The notes under the pieces are model-generated. The model had not been told where the DNA came from. It saw nothing but the letters and a program-made list of their open reading frames with translations, and ran no database searches. Positions 56,640 through 64,000 of a stretch of 64,000 bases of DNA are shown here, piece after piece. This stretch comes from Hartmannibacter diazotrophicus (GTDB taxonomy: Bacteria; Pseudomonadota; Alphaproteobacteria; Rhizobiales; Pleomorphomonadaceae). Location of the stretch: the NCBI RefSeq assembly GCF_900231165.1, contig NZ_LT960614.1:2788550-2852549 (forward strand). The letters run 5' to 3'. Positions within the stretch are counted from its first letter, which is position 1. Each line of letters starts with the position of its first letter. Both the position numbers and the translations under genes were made by a program.

Positions 56640-56719
56640 CTTGAACTGTCCTCTCTCGGTGCCTTAGCTTGTTCCTCCATGTCCTTGCGGCACATGGATT
56701 TTATGTGGCGAAAGGGCCC

Positions 56720-57130
56720 TCACCCCTTCAGGATGTCGATCGTCCGCTGCAGCATCTGCCGTGCACTGGTGATCGCATTGAGGTTGGCCTCGTAGGTCCG
56801 CTGCGCCGTCTGCATGTCGACGACCTCGATCAGCGGCTGAACATTCGGATACTTGACGTAGCCGTCCTTGTCGGCGGCCGGACTGCCGGGTTCGTAGCGC
56901 TTGAGGAAATCGCTGCGGTCCTTGGAGACGCGGCCGAGCCTGACGAGTTCCACCCCGAGTTCATGGTCGAACTGGGTGTCCACGGTCGGTATCTTGCGCC
57001 GGTACGGGTCCTTGTCGGGCGAACGGGCCGCCGAATCAGCGTTCGCAAGGTTTTCCGCGATGATCCGCATCCGGCCCGACTGCACCTTGAGGCCGGCGGC
57101 GGAGATCATCAGCGATTTCTGGAAGTCCAT
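56720..57130 (-). CDS. flgC: flagellar proximal rod protein FlgC
   Basis: This 136-aa rod protein has the N-terminal motif SLMISAAGLKVQSGRMRI-IAENLANADS and the C-terminal TAQRTYEANLNAITSARQML, both coiled-coil-forming ends typical of FlgC. It follows flgB by 22 bases. Confidence 0.96.
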   Translation of the reverse strand: MDFQKSLMISAAGLKVQSGRMRIIAENLANADSAARSPDKDPYRRKIPTVDTQFDHELGVELVRLGRVSKDRSDFLKRYEPGSPAADKDGYVKYPNVQPLIEVVDMQTAQRTYEANLNAITSARQMLQRTIDILKG

Positions 57131-57152
57131 CGATCAACCCCTTCAGTCTGTG

Positions 57153-57569
57153 TCAGCCGCGGCCGATTGCGGTTTTCAGGATACCGAGGCTGCGCTGGTA
57201 AAGAGACGCGGCCATCTGGTAGTCCATCTGGTTGTTGGTGACCTTCATCATCTGCTCTTCGAGCACGACGCCGTTGCCGTCGGGCGTCACCTCGTAGCCC
57301 TCGACGGTCTTCTTGCGGAACTCGCCGTCGCCGCCGATTGACGCCGACGAGATGTGCCGTTCGGATGTCACGGTCGGCCGGAGGCTGCCTTCCGACATGT
57401 TCGCGGAGGACGCGACCATCCTGAAAAAGTCCGGCTGATCAATATCTTCCGCCTGATAGCCGGGCGTTGCAGCATTGGCGATATTCTCCGAGAGCACCTG
57501 CTGGCGCGCCTCGTGGAACATCATTTTCTCTCGCATCGCGCGGAAAAGGGGCAGGTCATTAAACGCCAT
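57153..57569 (-). CDS. flgB: flagellar proximal rod protein FlgB
   Basis: This 138-aa rod protein (ATG 57569 after GAGGAG) has RQQVLSENIANAATPGYQAED and a C-terminal KVTNNQMDYQMAASLYQRSL, the FlgB pattern. It is the first gene of the flgB-flgC-fliE-fliQ-fliR-flhB minus-strand unit. A perfect CtrA box lies about 155 bases upstream. Confidence 0.96.
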   Translation of the reverse strand: MAFNDLPLFRAMREKMMFHEARQQVLSENIANAATPGYQAEDIDQPDFFRMVASSANMSEGSLRPTVTSERHISSASIGGDGEFRKKTVEGYEVTPDGNGVVLEEQMMKVTNNQMDYQMAASLYQRSLGILKTAIGRG

Positions 57570-57958
57570 TTGCAACACTCCTCATACGAACGACCGCACG
57601 AACCGCACAGTCGCGTCCGCACCTCTGCATGCCCCCATTCGGCCGACTCGGTGATGTGGGAAAAACTTGCCCACAACGCCGTTCAGCCGGCATTCAGTAG
57701 GCAATAACTGCCGCCCGCTTGGTTAACGTCAGGTTAACGATTGGAACTCGTTGGCGGCCGGACTATGCTGCATCGCGAGGGATCAACTGGCTTTTCAACA
57801 GGAAAGCCATACTATGCGCTTGTCAGACTGCACGATGACCCGGCAGACTTTGCCGCGTGGCAGAGAATGCGTCACGAATGACATCCAGGCCATTTGCCGG
57901 CCAAACGGCAGAATCACCGTTCTCGCCGGCCGCCTGGAAACAGTAACGGAATAAACGC
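57570..57958. other. divergent control region flgB / fliO
   Basis: This contains a perfect CtrA box (57723..57738) between the two flagellar transcription units. A 46-codon frame (ATG 57814 to 57954) ends four bases before the fliO-like start, but it has no ribosome site or recognised family and was not called. Confidence 0.6.
57723..57738. promoter_or_regulatory. CtrA box
   Basis: TTAA at 57723, seven bases, TTAAC ending at 57738 is an exact match to the CtrA site TTAA-N7-TTAAC. It lies between divergent flgB and fliO-like genes, typical of CtrA-controlled early flagellar promoters. Confidence 0.8.
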
Positions 57959-59752
57959 GTGAATCTGTTCAGTTTGGAAGGCGCAAACGCCACGAACTTC
58001 ATCATTGCGCTCGTCGTCGTCTCGATTCTGATCATCCTCGGATCGTGGCTTCTGCATCGCTATGCCGGCGGCAACATCCTCACGGGGGTGCGCGGCAAGC
58101 AGAAGCGAATCTTCGTCGTCGAAGCCGCGATGGTCGACGCCCGGCGCAAGCTCGTTCTCGTCAAGCGCGACAGCGTCGAGCATCTTGTGCTGATCGGCGG
58201 GCCGAACGACATCGTCATCGAGCCCAACATCGGCAAGATCCAGGTGCGCCGCGGCTCCCTGCCCACCGGCGACGGCGAACCGACGCCGCCCGCCCCGCAG
58301 CGGCGCCAACCGCCGGCGCCCCGCGTCGACAGCGACCAGCGCACCACGCCTTACGCGTCCGCTCAGGATGCCATGGTCGCGGCCTCCGAAGCCGCTTTGG
58401 CCGTTTCGGTCGCCGTGCGGGCGGATACGGATCTGGAACCCGTGCCATCCGTTTCCGCCGTCGAGCCGCTGCGGCCGATGTCGCGCGCAACGCCTGTGGC
58501 CCCGCAGCAGCCGGCCGACATCGCCATGCCTCCCGAGGTCGCGAGACCGGTGGACTTTTCCGCCCGCGACATTCGCATGGGCGACGAGACAGCCGCCGAG
58601 TACGCCTATGTGCCGCCGGCGGCCGTCGTACCCGATCGGGCGCCCGAACCCGTCAGCACCGCGCCGATCTACCCGGCCGAGCCGCTGGAGCAGGCAGAGG
58701 AGTTTCAGCCTGCCCCTGCACCGGCGACACGCAGCCAGGCCTCGGTCGACGATCTGGCGCTCCGGCTCGACGAGGCCTTGCAGATCGATCTGCAGGAGCC
58801 GGAAGCAGAGCCGGCCCCTGCCCCCCAGCCCGCGGCCCAACGCGGCTCCCCGCAACGCGGTCCGCTGTCGTGGATCAGGCCGTCGCGAGGCCCCGCCGCC
58901 CAGGCGGTCCCGCCAGCCGCCGATGATATCGTTGAGCCAGCCGCAACGCCCGCGCCGGAGCCGGAATCAGAACCTGAACCGTCTTCGGCCTCGACCCGGA
59001 GCCACGACGAAATCAGCAAGGCCGCCGACGATCTCTGGGCAAGCTTTGCCGCCAAGACGCCTGAACGGCCCGCTCAGAGGTCCATGCGCGAGCAGGCCCC
59101 GGAGCCATTTGCCGAACCGGAACCCGTAGCGTCTGCCGCTCCGGCCGAGCCTGAGCCCGCCTCCGCCGAACAGCAGGCCGACCTGTCCGACCTGTTCGAG
59201 GAGTCTGACGGAGCCGCCTTCGCCAGGCCGGCAGAGGTCGACGTTGAAGAACACCCGACCGAGCCGGAGGCTGAGACATCGGAGATTCCGCCCGCCGCCG
59301 AGGAACTGCCGGACCGGACCATTGTCGCCCCGGAACCGGTCAGCGCGCCGGCCGCCGAACAGCCGACCGCCGAGGCGGCGCCTTCGCGCACCCGCAATCC
59401 CTATCTCGCCGATATCGAGAAGTATCTGCGCCGCTCCCCTCCGCCCGCCGCCGCGGAAGCAAAGCCGGCGGAACCTCCCGCTGCAGCGCCGGAGCCAGAG
59501 CCGGAGCCGGCCATCGCGCAAACGGCCCCTCTTGAGGAAATGCCTCCGCCAGCGCCCCCAGCCGAGAGTGAGGAACCTGTCGAGTTCACACCCGAGCTGC
59601 CGGCGGCTGAGCCGGCATCGGCAGATGTTCCGGCCGCAAAGCCCGTGACCGAACCGGGCAAGTCGCCTCCGACCGAAAGCGAATCGCTGGAAGATGAAAT
59701 GAACCGGCTGCTGGAAGAACTGACCGGCGGTTCGAAGCCCACACGGCCATGA
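57959..59752 (+). CDS. fliO: FliO-like flagellar protein with long disordered tail
   Basis: This 597-aa protein starts at GTG with weak GGA upstream. A membrane helix lies at about 13-33 and a FliO-type cytosolic domain follows (KQKRIFVVEAAMVDARRKLVL, DSVEHLVLIGG, DIVIEPNIGKI). From about residue 95 to the end it is Pro/Ala/Glu-rich and disordered, about five times the usual FliO length, with a basic SRGP/RPSRG patch and repeated RSRNPYL-like motif (RTRNPYLADIEKYLRR) near residue 480. FliO aids FliP assembly. The stop overlaps fliP by four bases. The tail may serve regulation or be clade-specific. Confidence 0.85.
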   Translation: MNLFSLEGANATNFIIALVVVSILIILGSWLLHRYAGGNILTGVRGKQKRIFVVEAAMVDARRKLVLVKRDSVEHLVLIGGPNDIVIEPNIGKIQVRRGSLPTGDGEPTPPAPQRRQPPAPRVDSDQRTTPYASAQDAMVAASEAALAVSVAVRADTDLEPVPSVSAVEPLRPMSRATPVAPQQPADIAMPPEVARPVDFSARDIRMGDETAAEYAYVPPAAVVPDRAPEPVSTAPIYPAEPLEQAEEFQPAPAPATRSQASVDDLALRLDEALQIDLQEPEAEPAPAPQPAAQRGSPQRGPLSWIRPSRGPAAQAVPPAADDIVEPAATPAPEPESEPEPSSASTRSHDEISKAADDLWASFAAKTPERPAQRSMREQAPEPFAEPEPVASAAPAEPEPASAEQQADLSDLFEESDGAAFARPAEVDVEEHPTEPEAETSEIPPAAEELPDRTIVAPEPVSAPAAEQPTAEAAPSRTRNPYLADIEKYLRRSPPPAAAEAKPAEPPAAAPEPEPEPAIAQTAPLEEMPPPAPPAESEEPVEFTPELPAAEPASADVPAAKPVTEPGKSPPTESESLEDEMNRLLEELTGGSKPTRP

Positions 59753-60543
59753 CCACCGAACTCGCACGACGGCGCCCCTCCCGGCGTCCGTCGTCGTGCC
59801 TTGCACGCTCGACGGTGCGTGCAACGGCCGTTCTTCTTGTTGCGCTCGCCACGTTGTTCGCGACCTCCGCCAGTGCCCAGGACGTCTCCATCTCCCTTGG
59901 CGAGGGGACGACGCTGACGGAACGCGCCGTCCAGCTCATCGGCCTCATCACCGTCCTGAGCCTCGCGCCGTCGATCCTGGTGATGGTGACGTCCTTCACG
60001 CGGATCGTCGTCGTCTTGTCACTGCTGCGAACGGCCATCGGCCTGCAGACGGCGCCGCCCAACGCCGTCATGGTGTCTCTGGCGCTGTTCCTGACGTCGT
60101 TCATCATGTTGCCGACCTTTCAGCAGGCCTATGACGAAGGCGTCGTGCCGGTGATCAACGGCGACATGGAACTGATGGAGGGCTTCACGGTCGCATCGGA
60201 ACCCTTTCGCCAGTTCATGCTCAAACAGGTCCGCGAAGAGGATCTGCAGCTCTTCGTCGACCTGTCCAATGCACCTGCGCCGGACACGCCGGAAGACCTC
60301 AGCCTCAGGATCCTCATTCCCGCGTTCATGATCTCCGAGCTTCGGCGGGCCTTCGAGATCGGATTCCTGATCTACCTGCCCTTCGTCATCATCGACATGG
60401 TGGTCGCCTCGATCCTGATGGCGATGGGCATGATGATGCTGCCGCCGGTCATCATCTCCCTGCCCTTCAAGCTCATTTTCTTCGTGCTGGTCGATGGTTG
60501 GCAGCTCATCGCGGGCAGTCTCGTACGAAGTTTCAACGGATAG
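59749..60543 (+). CDS. fliP: flagellar export protein FliP
   Basis: This 264-aa protein of the export gate core has a basic leader and signal peptide ending ATSASA-QD, then a central periplasmic part and four hydrophobic segments with family motifs LAPSILVMVTSFTRIVVVLS, PPNAVMVSLALFLT and AFEIGFLIYLPFVIIDMVVA. Its start overlaps the fliO-like stop (ATGA). Length matches FliP. Confidence 0.95.
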   Translation: MTTELARRRPSRRPSSCLARSTVRATAVLLVALATLFATSASAQDVSISLGEGTTLTERAVQLIGLITVLSLAPSILVMVTSFTRIVVVLSLLRTAIGLQTAPPNAVMVSLALFLTSFIMLPTFQQAYDEGVVPVINGDMELMEGFTVASEPFRQFMLKQVREEDLQLFVDLSNAPAPDTPEDLSLRILIPAFMISELRRAFEIGFLIYLPFVIIDMVVASILMAMGMMMLPPVIISLPFKLIFFVLVDGWQLIAGSLVRSFNG

Positions 60544-60581
60544 CCCGATCTGCCCCCGGCAGAACGCCAATTGTAATCGTT

Positions 60582-60599
60582 CTGTCACACGGCTTTCAC
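60582..60599 (+). promoter_or_regulatory. Pho box
   Basis: CTGTCAC, four bases (ACGG), CTTTCAC fits the PhoB consensus CTGTCAT-N4-CTGTCAT with 11 of 14 consensus bases. It lies 55 bases before the secreted phytase-esterase-like gene and is on the same strand. Confidence 0.65.
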
Positions 60600-60654
60600 G
60601 GAACTGGCGCAAGCAGAGCCCTCGTTATCGATCTACGATCACGGGGGAGTTCTT

Positions 60655-62853
60655 ATGAGGAAACCAGCCATTTCGCTGCCGCTCGCGGCGACCCTGCTCT
60701 GCGCCAGCGCTCTTGCGAGCCACGCCGATCCGGTCTTCAACCGCATCGCGACCTTCCCGGTCACAAGCAACCTGCCTGCGGACAAGCAGGAGAACGAGGC
60801 GGTCTCGGAAATCATTTCCGCCAGCGAAGACGGCATGCTGCTCGCCTACACCGACAGCCCCGGCGAGGGCCTCGGTCTCATCGACATCACCGACCCGAAG
60901 GCGCCGAAGCCCGCGGGCTATATCGACCTCGGCGGCGAGCCCACCTCCGTGAAGATCATCGGCGACAAGGCTTTCGTCGGCATCGTCACGTCGAAGAGCT
61001 ACACCGAGCCGTCGGGTCATATCGCGGTCGTCGATCTTGCCGAGAAGAAGATCGTCGCGACCTGCGACCTCGGCGGCCAGCCCGATTCGGTCGGCGCCAC
61101 CAAGGACGGTGCGTTCCTGGCGGTCGCCATCGAGAACGAGCGCGACGAGGAAGCCGGTGACGGTGGCCTGCCGCAGATGCCGGCCGGCTATGTCACCATC
61201 CTGCCCGTGAAGGACGGCATGGCCGACTGCGCCGGCATGAAGAAGGTCGACGTGACGGGGCTTGCCGAAGTTGCCCCCGAAGACCCCGAGCCCGAGTTCG
61301 TGTCGATCAACGCCGACGGCAAGATCGTTCTCACCATGCAGGAGAACAACCACCTCGTCATCATCGATGCGGCGACCGGCAAGGTCGAGAACCATTTCTC
61401 GGCCGGCAGCGTCGATCTCGACGGCATCGACACCAAGAAGGACGGCAAGATCGAGCTGACCGGCTCGCTCAAGGGCGTTGTCCGCGAGCCCGATGGCGTC
61501 GCCTGGATCGACAACGACCGCTTCGTGACCGCCAACGAGGGCGACTGGAAGGGCGGCAGCCGTTCCTTCACCATCTTCAACAAGGATGGGTCGGTCGCCT
61601 ATGAATCCGGTCCCTCCTTCGAGCGCGAAATCGTCTCGCTTGGCCACTACCCCGACAAGCGCAACAAGAAGGGCGCCGAACTCGAAGGCGTCGATGCCGC
61701 CAAATTCGGCGACGACACGCTGATCTTCGTCGGTTCCGAGCGTGCCTCCGTCGTCGGGATTTACAAGGACACCGGCGCCGAGCCCGAATACCTGCAGACC
61801 GTCCCCTCGGGCATCGGCCCGGAAGGCATCCTCGCGATCCCCTCGCGCAACCTGCTCGTCACCGCCAACGAAACCGACCTTGTCGAGGATGGCGGCGTGC
61901 GCGCCCACGTCATGATCTTCGAGCGCGCCGAGGGAACGCCGGCCTACCCGACGATCCGCTCTGCCAACAACGGCACGGACGCTCCGATCGCCTGGGGCGC
62001 CCTTTCCGGTCTTGCCGCCGACAAGGCCGAGGCCGGCAAGCTCTACGCAGTCACCGACAGCTTCTACTCCGCCGCCCCGCGCGTCCTGACCATCGACGCG
62101 AACACGTCGCCGGCCATGATCACCGCGGCCACGCTGGTGACCCGTGACGGCAAGGCCGCCGAGAACCTTGACCTCGAAGGCATCGCCATGGCGGAAGACG
62201 GCGGCTTCTGGCTCGCGTCGGAAGGCCGCACCGACAAGGACGTCCCGCACGCCCTTCTGCGCACCGATGCCAATGGCGCGATCGTGGAGGAAATCTCCTT
62301 CCCCGAGGCCCTGCTCCAGAACGAAATCCGCTACGGCATGGAAGGCGTGACGGTTGTCGGGTCCGGCGATGACGCCACCGTCTGGGTCGCGATCCAGCGC
62401 GAGTGGAAGGACGATCCGAAGGGCATGGTCAAGCTCCTCGGCTACAAGCCGTCGACCAAGGCCTGGAGCGCGGCCCACTACCCGCTCGAAAAGTCCGAGA
62501 AGGGCTGGGTCGGCCTTTCCGAGATCACCTCGGTCGGCAACGGCAAGGTCATCGTGATCGAACGCGACAACCTGATCGGCTCGGCTGCGAAGATCAAGAA
62601 GCTCTACAGCGTCGACCTTGCCTCGGTCACGCCGGCGGAAATCGGCGGCGAACTGCCGGTCGTGCAGAAGACCGAGGTCCGCGACCTGATCCCCGATCTG
62701 AAGGCAACCAACGGCTTTGTGGTCGACAAGGTGGAAGGCTTCACCGTGGATGCGGCCGGCAACGGCTACTTCGTCACCGACAACGACGGTGTCGACGACT
62801 CCTCCGGCGAGACGATCTTCGGCTCGATCGGACCGATGACCGTCAGCGACTGA
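60655..62853 (+). CDS. secreted phytase-esterase-like beta-propeller protein
   Basis: This 732-aa protein starts at ATG 60655 behind GGGGGAG. A signal peptide ends ALASHA-DPV. The N-terminal half is a beta-propeller with repeated GxPDSVGATKDG / EFVSINADGKIVLTM-type blades. The C-terminal half has the esterase-like phytase pattern: NLDLEGIAMAEDGGFWLASEG, AAGNGYFVTDNDG and YGMEGVTVVG. It should act in the periplasm or outside. The Pho box upstream suggests phosphate-starvation induction, in keeping with phosphate-ester hydrolysis. Confidence 0.85.
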   Translation: MRKPAISLPLAATLLCASALASHADPVFNRIATFPVTSNLPADKQENEAVSEIISASEDGMLLAYTDSPGEGLGLIDITDPKAPKPAGYIDLGGEPTSVKIIGDKAFVGIVTSKSYTEPSGHIAVVDLAEKKIVATCDLGGQPDSVGATKDGAFLAVAIENERDEEAGDGGLPQMPAGYVTILPVKDGMADCAGMKKVDVTGLAEVAPEDPEPEFVSINADGKIVLTMQENNHLVIIDAATGKVENHFSAGSVDLDGIDTKKDGKIELTGSLKGVVREPDGVAWIDNDRFVTANEGDWKGGSRSFTIFNKDGSVAYESGPSFEREIVSLGHYPDKRNKKGAELEGVDAAKFGDDTLIFVGSERASVVGIYKDTGAEPEYLQTVPSGIGPEGILAIPSRNLLVTANETDLVEDGGVRAHVMIFERAEGTPAYPTIRSANNGTDAPIAWGALSGLAADKAEAGKLYAVTDSFYSAAPRVLTIDANTSPAMITAATLVTRDGKAAENLDLEGIAMAEDGGFWLASEGRTDKDVPHALLRTDANGAIVEEISFPEALLQNEIRYGMEGVTVVGSGDDATVWVAIQREWKDDPKGMVKLLGYKPSTKAWSAAHYPLEKSEKGWVGLSEITSVGNGKVIVIERDNLIGSAAKIKKLYSVDLASVTPAEIGGELPVVQKTEVRDLIPDLKATNGFVVDKVEGFTVDAAGNGYFVTDNDGVDDSSGETIFGSIGPMTVSD

Positions 62854-62888
62854 TCCCTTTCAGATCAGACGTAGCAGACCGAAACGAG

Positions 62889-62923
62889 CACCGCCGGCAA
62901 CTCTGCCGGCGGTGTTTGTTTTT
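62889..62923 (+). terminator. rho-independent terminator
   Basis: CACCGCCGGCA, loop ACTC, TGCCGGCGGTG forms an 11-bp stem leading into TTTGTTTTT. It lies about 35 bases after the phytase-like stop. Confidence 0.92.
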
Positions 62924-62951
62924 GCGATGTAGCCTGCCTTTGGGAGAAGCC

Positions 62952-64000
62952 TCAGCCCGCCTTTTGGCCCGCGCTGGCGCCGGGCACATCGGCGGCGGCG
63001 GACGGTCCGGCTGCACCATCGGTCACCGCCGGGTCGGCCCCGTTCGTATTGGCCGCCGACGGCGTGTCGTTGCCAGGTGCGTTCCGGCTTTCCGGTGAGA
63101 TGACCGGCACCGCATTGTCGCTGCCGCTGTCGACATACTGGCTGCGATAGTCGGCCAGGAACGTCTTCATGGTGTCGATGCCGGCAATGTTGCTGGCGAT
63201 CACACCGAACTCATGCCCGCTGGTATCGATTGGGCCGGTCACGAGGTCGAAAATCCCGGCCTTCGGCGAGCCGGCCATCTTCGTCCCGTACTTGTCCCGA
63301 AGACGGCCAAGACCGATCTTGTCCTGCGACAGGGCATAGGAGATCGCCGCCTTCAGCACCTCGACCTGTTCGATGTCGGTGAGCGGCACCGTATCGCTCC
63401 AGCGCGCACCGAGAACCCGTTCATAGGCTTCGCCCGCCTCCTGATGGCGTTCGGTCTGCCAAAGGGTTTCAGCGGTCAGCCGGTCGGCATCGATGCCCGA
63501 CAGCGACGAGAGCATTTCGAGGGCAAGGTCGGTCTTGCCCGACATCGCCAGCGCCTTTGCCTCGACGATCCGCCGCTGCCGCTCCACCGTTGCCGGCAGA
63601 CGCGCCTGGCGGGTGCGCGAGAGCGTCAGCATCGCCCGGTCCGCGCGATGGTCGAGCAACTGCACCATCGCGAGATCGGCCGCGACCTGGGCCCGCGCCA
63701 CGCCCTTCAGGCGATTTTCCACCTGGTGGTTGAGCAGTTCGGCCGCCTGCTTCAACAGGTCGACGTCGACCAACCGGTTGGCGAGCTTGCGCACCATTTC
63801 GTCGCCCCGCCGCCCGATCGGGGTCAGTTCCTTGAAGTCGTAGTAGAGCGCCAGCGCCTTCAGCGGCTCCATCTTGTCGGCTTCGCCATCGAGATAGAGC
63901 GAGGCGAAGGCCGCGCTCATCGCAGCATTCATCTGCCGCGTGGTATCGGAGTCGGGATCGACCAGATTGGCTGTCCGCAAGGCTTCGAAGCCGCGCCGGT
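62952..64000 (-). CDS. tetratricopeptide-like protein, partial (C-terminal part)
   Basis: The frame is open to the window edge, so this is the C-terminal part (at least 349 aa) of a larger protein on the minus strand. The visible part is helical with TPR/Sel1-like repeats (LADLAMVQLLDHRADRAMLTLSR, AKALAMSGKTDLALEML, ETLWQTERHQEAGEAYERVL) and a Gly/Ala/Asp-rich C-terminal tail. No catalytic motif is seen. Large proteins of this kind near flagellar clusters in Rhizobiales are sometimes motility-associated, but I cannot name this one. It converges on the phytase-like gene across the terminator. Confidence 0.6.
   Translation of the reverse strand, partial: RRGFEALRTANLVDPDSDTTRQMNAAMSAAFASLYLDGEADKMEPLKALALYYDFKELTPIGRRGDEMVRKLANRLVDVDLLKQAAELLNHQVENRLKGVARAQVAADLAMVQLLDHRADRAMLTLSRTRQARLPATVERQRRIVEAKALAMSGKTDLALEMLSSLSGIDADRLTAETLWQTERHQEAGEAYERVLGARWSDTVPLTDIEQVEVLKAAISYALSQDKIGLGRLRDKYGTKMAGSPKAGIFDLVTGPIDTSGHEFGVIASNIAGIDTMKTFLADYRSQYVDSGSDNAVPVISPESRNAPGNDTPSAANTNGADPAVTDGAAGPSAAADVPGASAGQKAG

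Noticed and set aside
57814-57954. 46-codon frame ahead of the fliO-like gene
   Set aside because: No ribosome site, no recognised family, and it runs through the control region; mentioned in the gap entry only.
60600-60628. GGAAC-N18-CGTTAT before the phytase-like gene
   Set aside because: Both elements are good but spacing is 18, outside the usual 16-17; recorded only as a possibility.

Overview
The window is chromosomal DNA from an alphaproteobacterium, most likely Hyphomicrobiales (Rhizobiales). This rests on the PhyR-NepR-EcfG general stress module, PopZ, the CckA-RecA-AlaS order, the tRNA-Pro / MerR-like / ihfA / fabH / plsX / DUF177 / cytochrome bc1 chaperone order, a perfect CtrA box at flagellar genes, and uniformly high GC. 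I cannot name the family or genus. Most of the DNA is conserved core genome.

Layout. 0-11.5 kb is a stress and signalling block: a small hydrophilic protein, tRNA-Asn, tRNA-Cys, a DUF883-DUF1469 envelope pair, a three-gene two-component cassette (CHASE3 kinase, CheY-like regulator, receiver-HisKA_2 kinase), a small membrane peptide with an AI-2E-type transporter, an HWE kinase, phyR, nepR-ecfG, a degenerate receiver and a Crp/Fnr regulator. Three perfect EcfG-type promoters (GGAAC-N16-CGTT) sit in this block, so ecfG has probable targets beside it. 11.7-20.9 kb holds glgP, a small secreted anchored protein, recG, an orphan lanthanide-type methanol dehydrogenase (xoxF), a DUF2459 protein and a VOC protein. 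20.9-39.7 kb is core: valS, popZ, tolC, pcm, tRNA-Pro, a MerR-like regulator, ihfA, fabH, plsX, DUF177, a bc1 chaperone, bamE, bolA, purL, murI, trmJ-like and icd. 39.8-41.5 kb is a cobalt-type nitrile hydratase operon. 41.7-45.6 kb is alaS and recA.

45.7-50.9 kb is the accessory region, inserted between recA and cckA. It contains a 3.24-kb IS1595/ISXO2-type transposon (45786..49025) with 24-bp terminal inverted repeats and 10-bp flanking direct repeats. Its AT-rich cargo is a two-gene cassette: a cytosolic protein of about 292 aa and an overlapping 162-aa protein with four predicted membrane spans. The architecture resembles phage lambda RexA-RexB, and a divergent small protein that may be WYL-like lies alongside. 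This is the best candidate in the window for an undescribed, probably defensive, system. A cytochrome P450 and an 81-aa winged-helix-like protein lie between the transposon and cckA.

50.9-60.5 kb is cckA followed by flagellar export and rod genes: flgB-flgC-fliE-fliQ-fliR-flhB on the minus strand, and a fliO-like gene with a very long disordered tail plus fliP on the plus strand. A CtrA box lies between the divergent units, so the CckA-CtrA pathway may act on genes beside its own kinase. 60.6-62.9 kb is a secreted phytase-esterase-like protein preceded by a Pho box. The window ends inside a motility-associated or repeat-containing gene on the minus strand.
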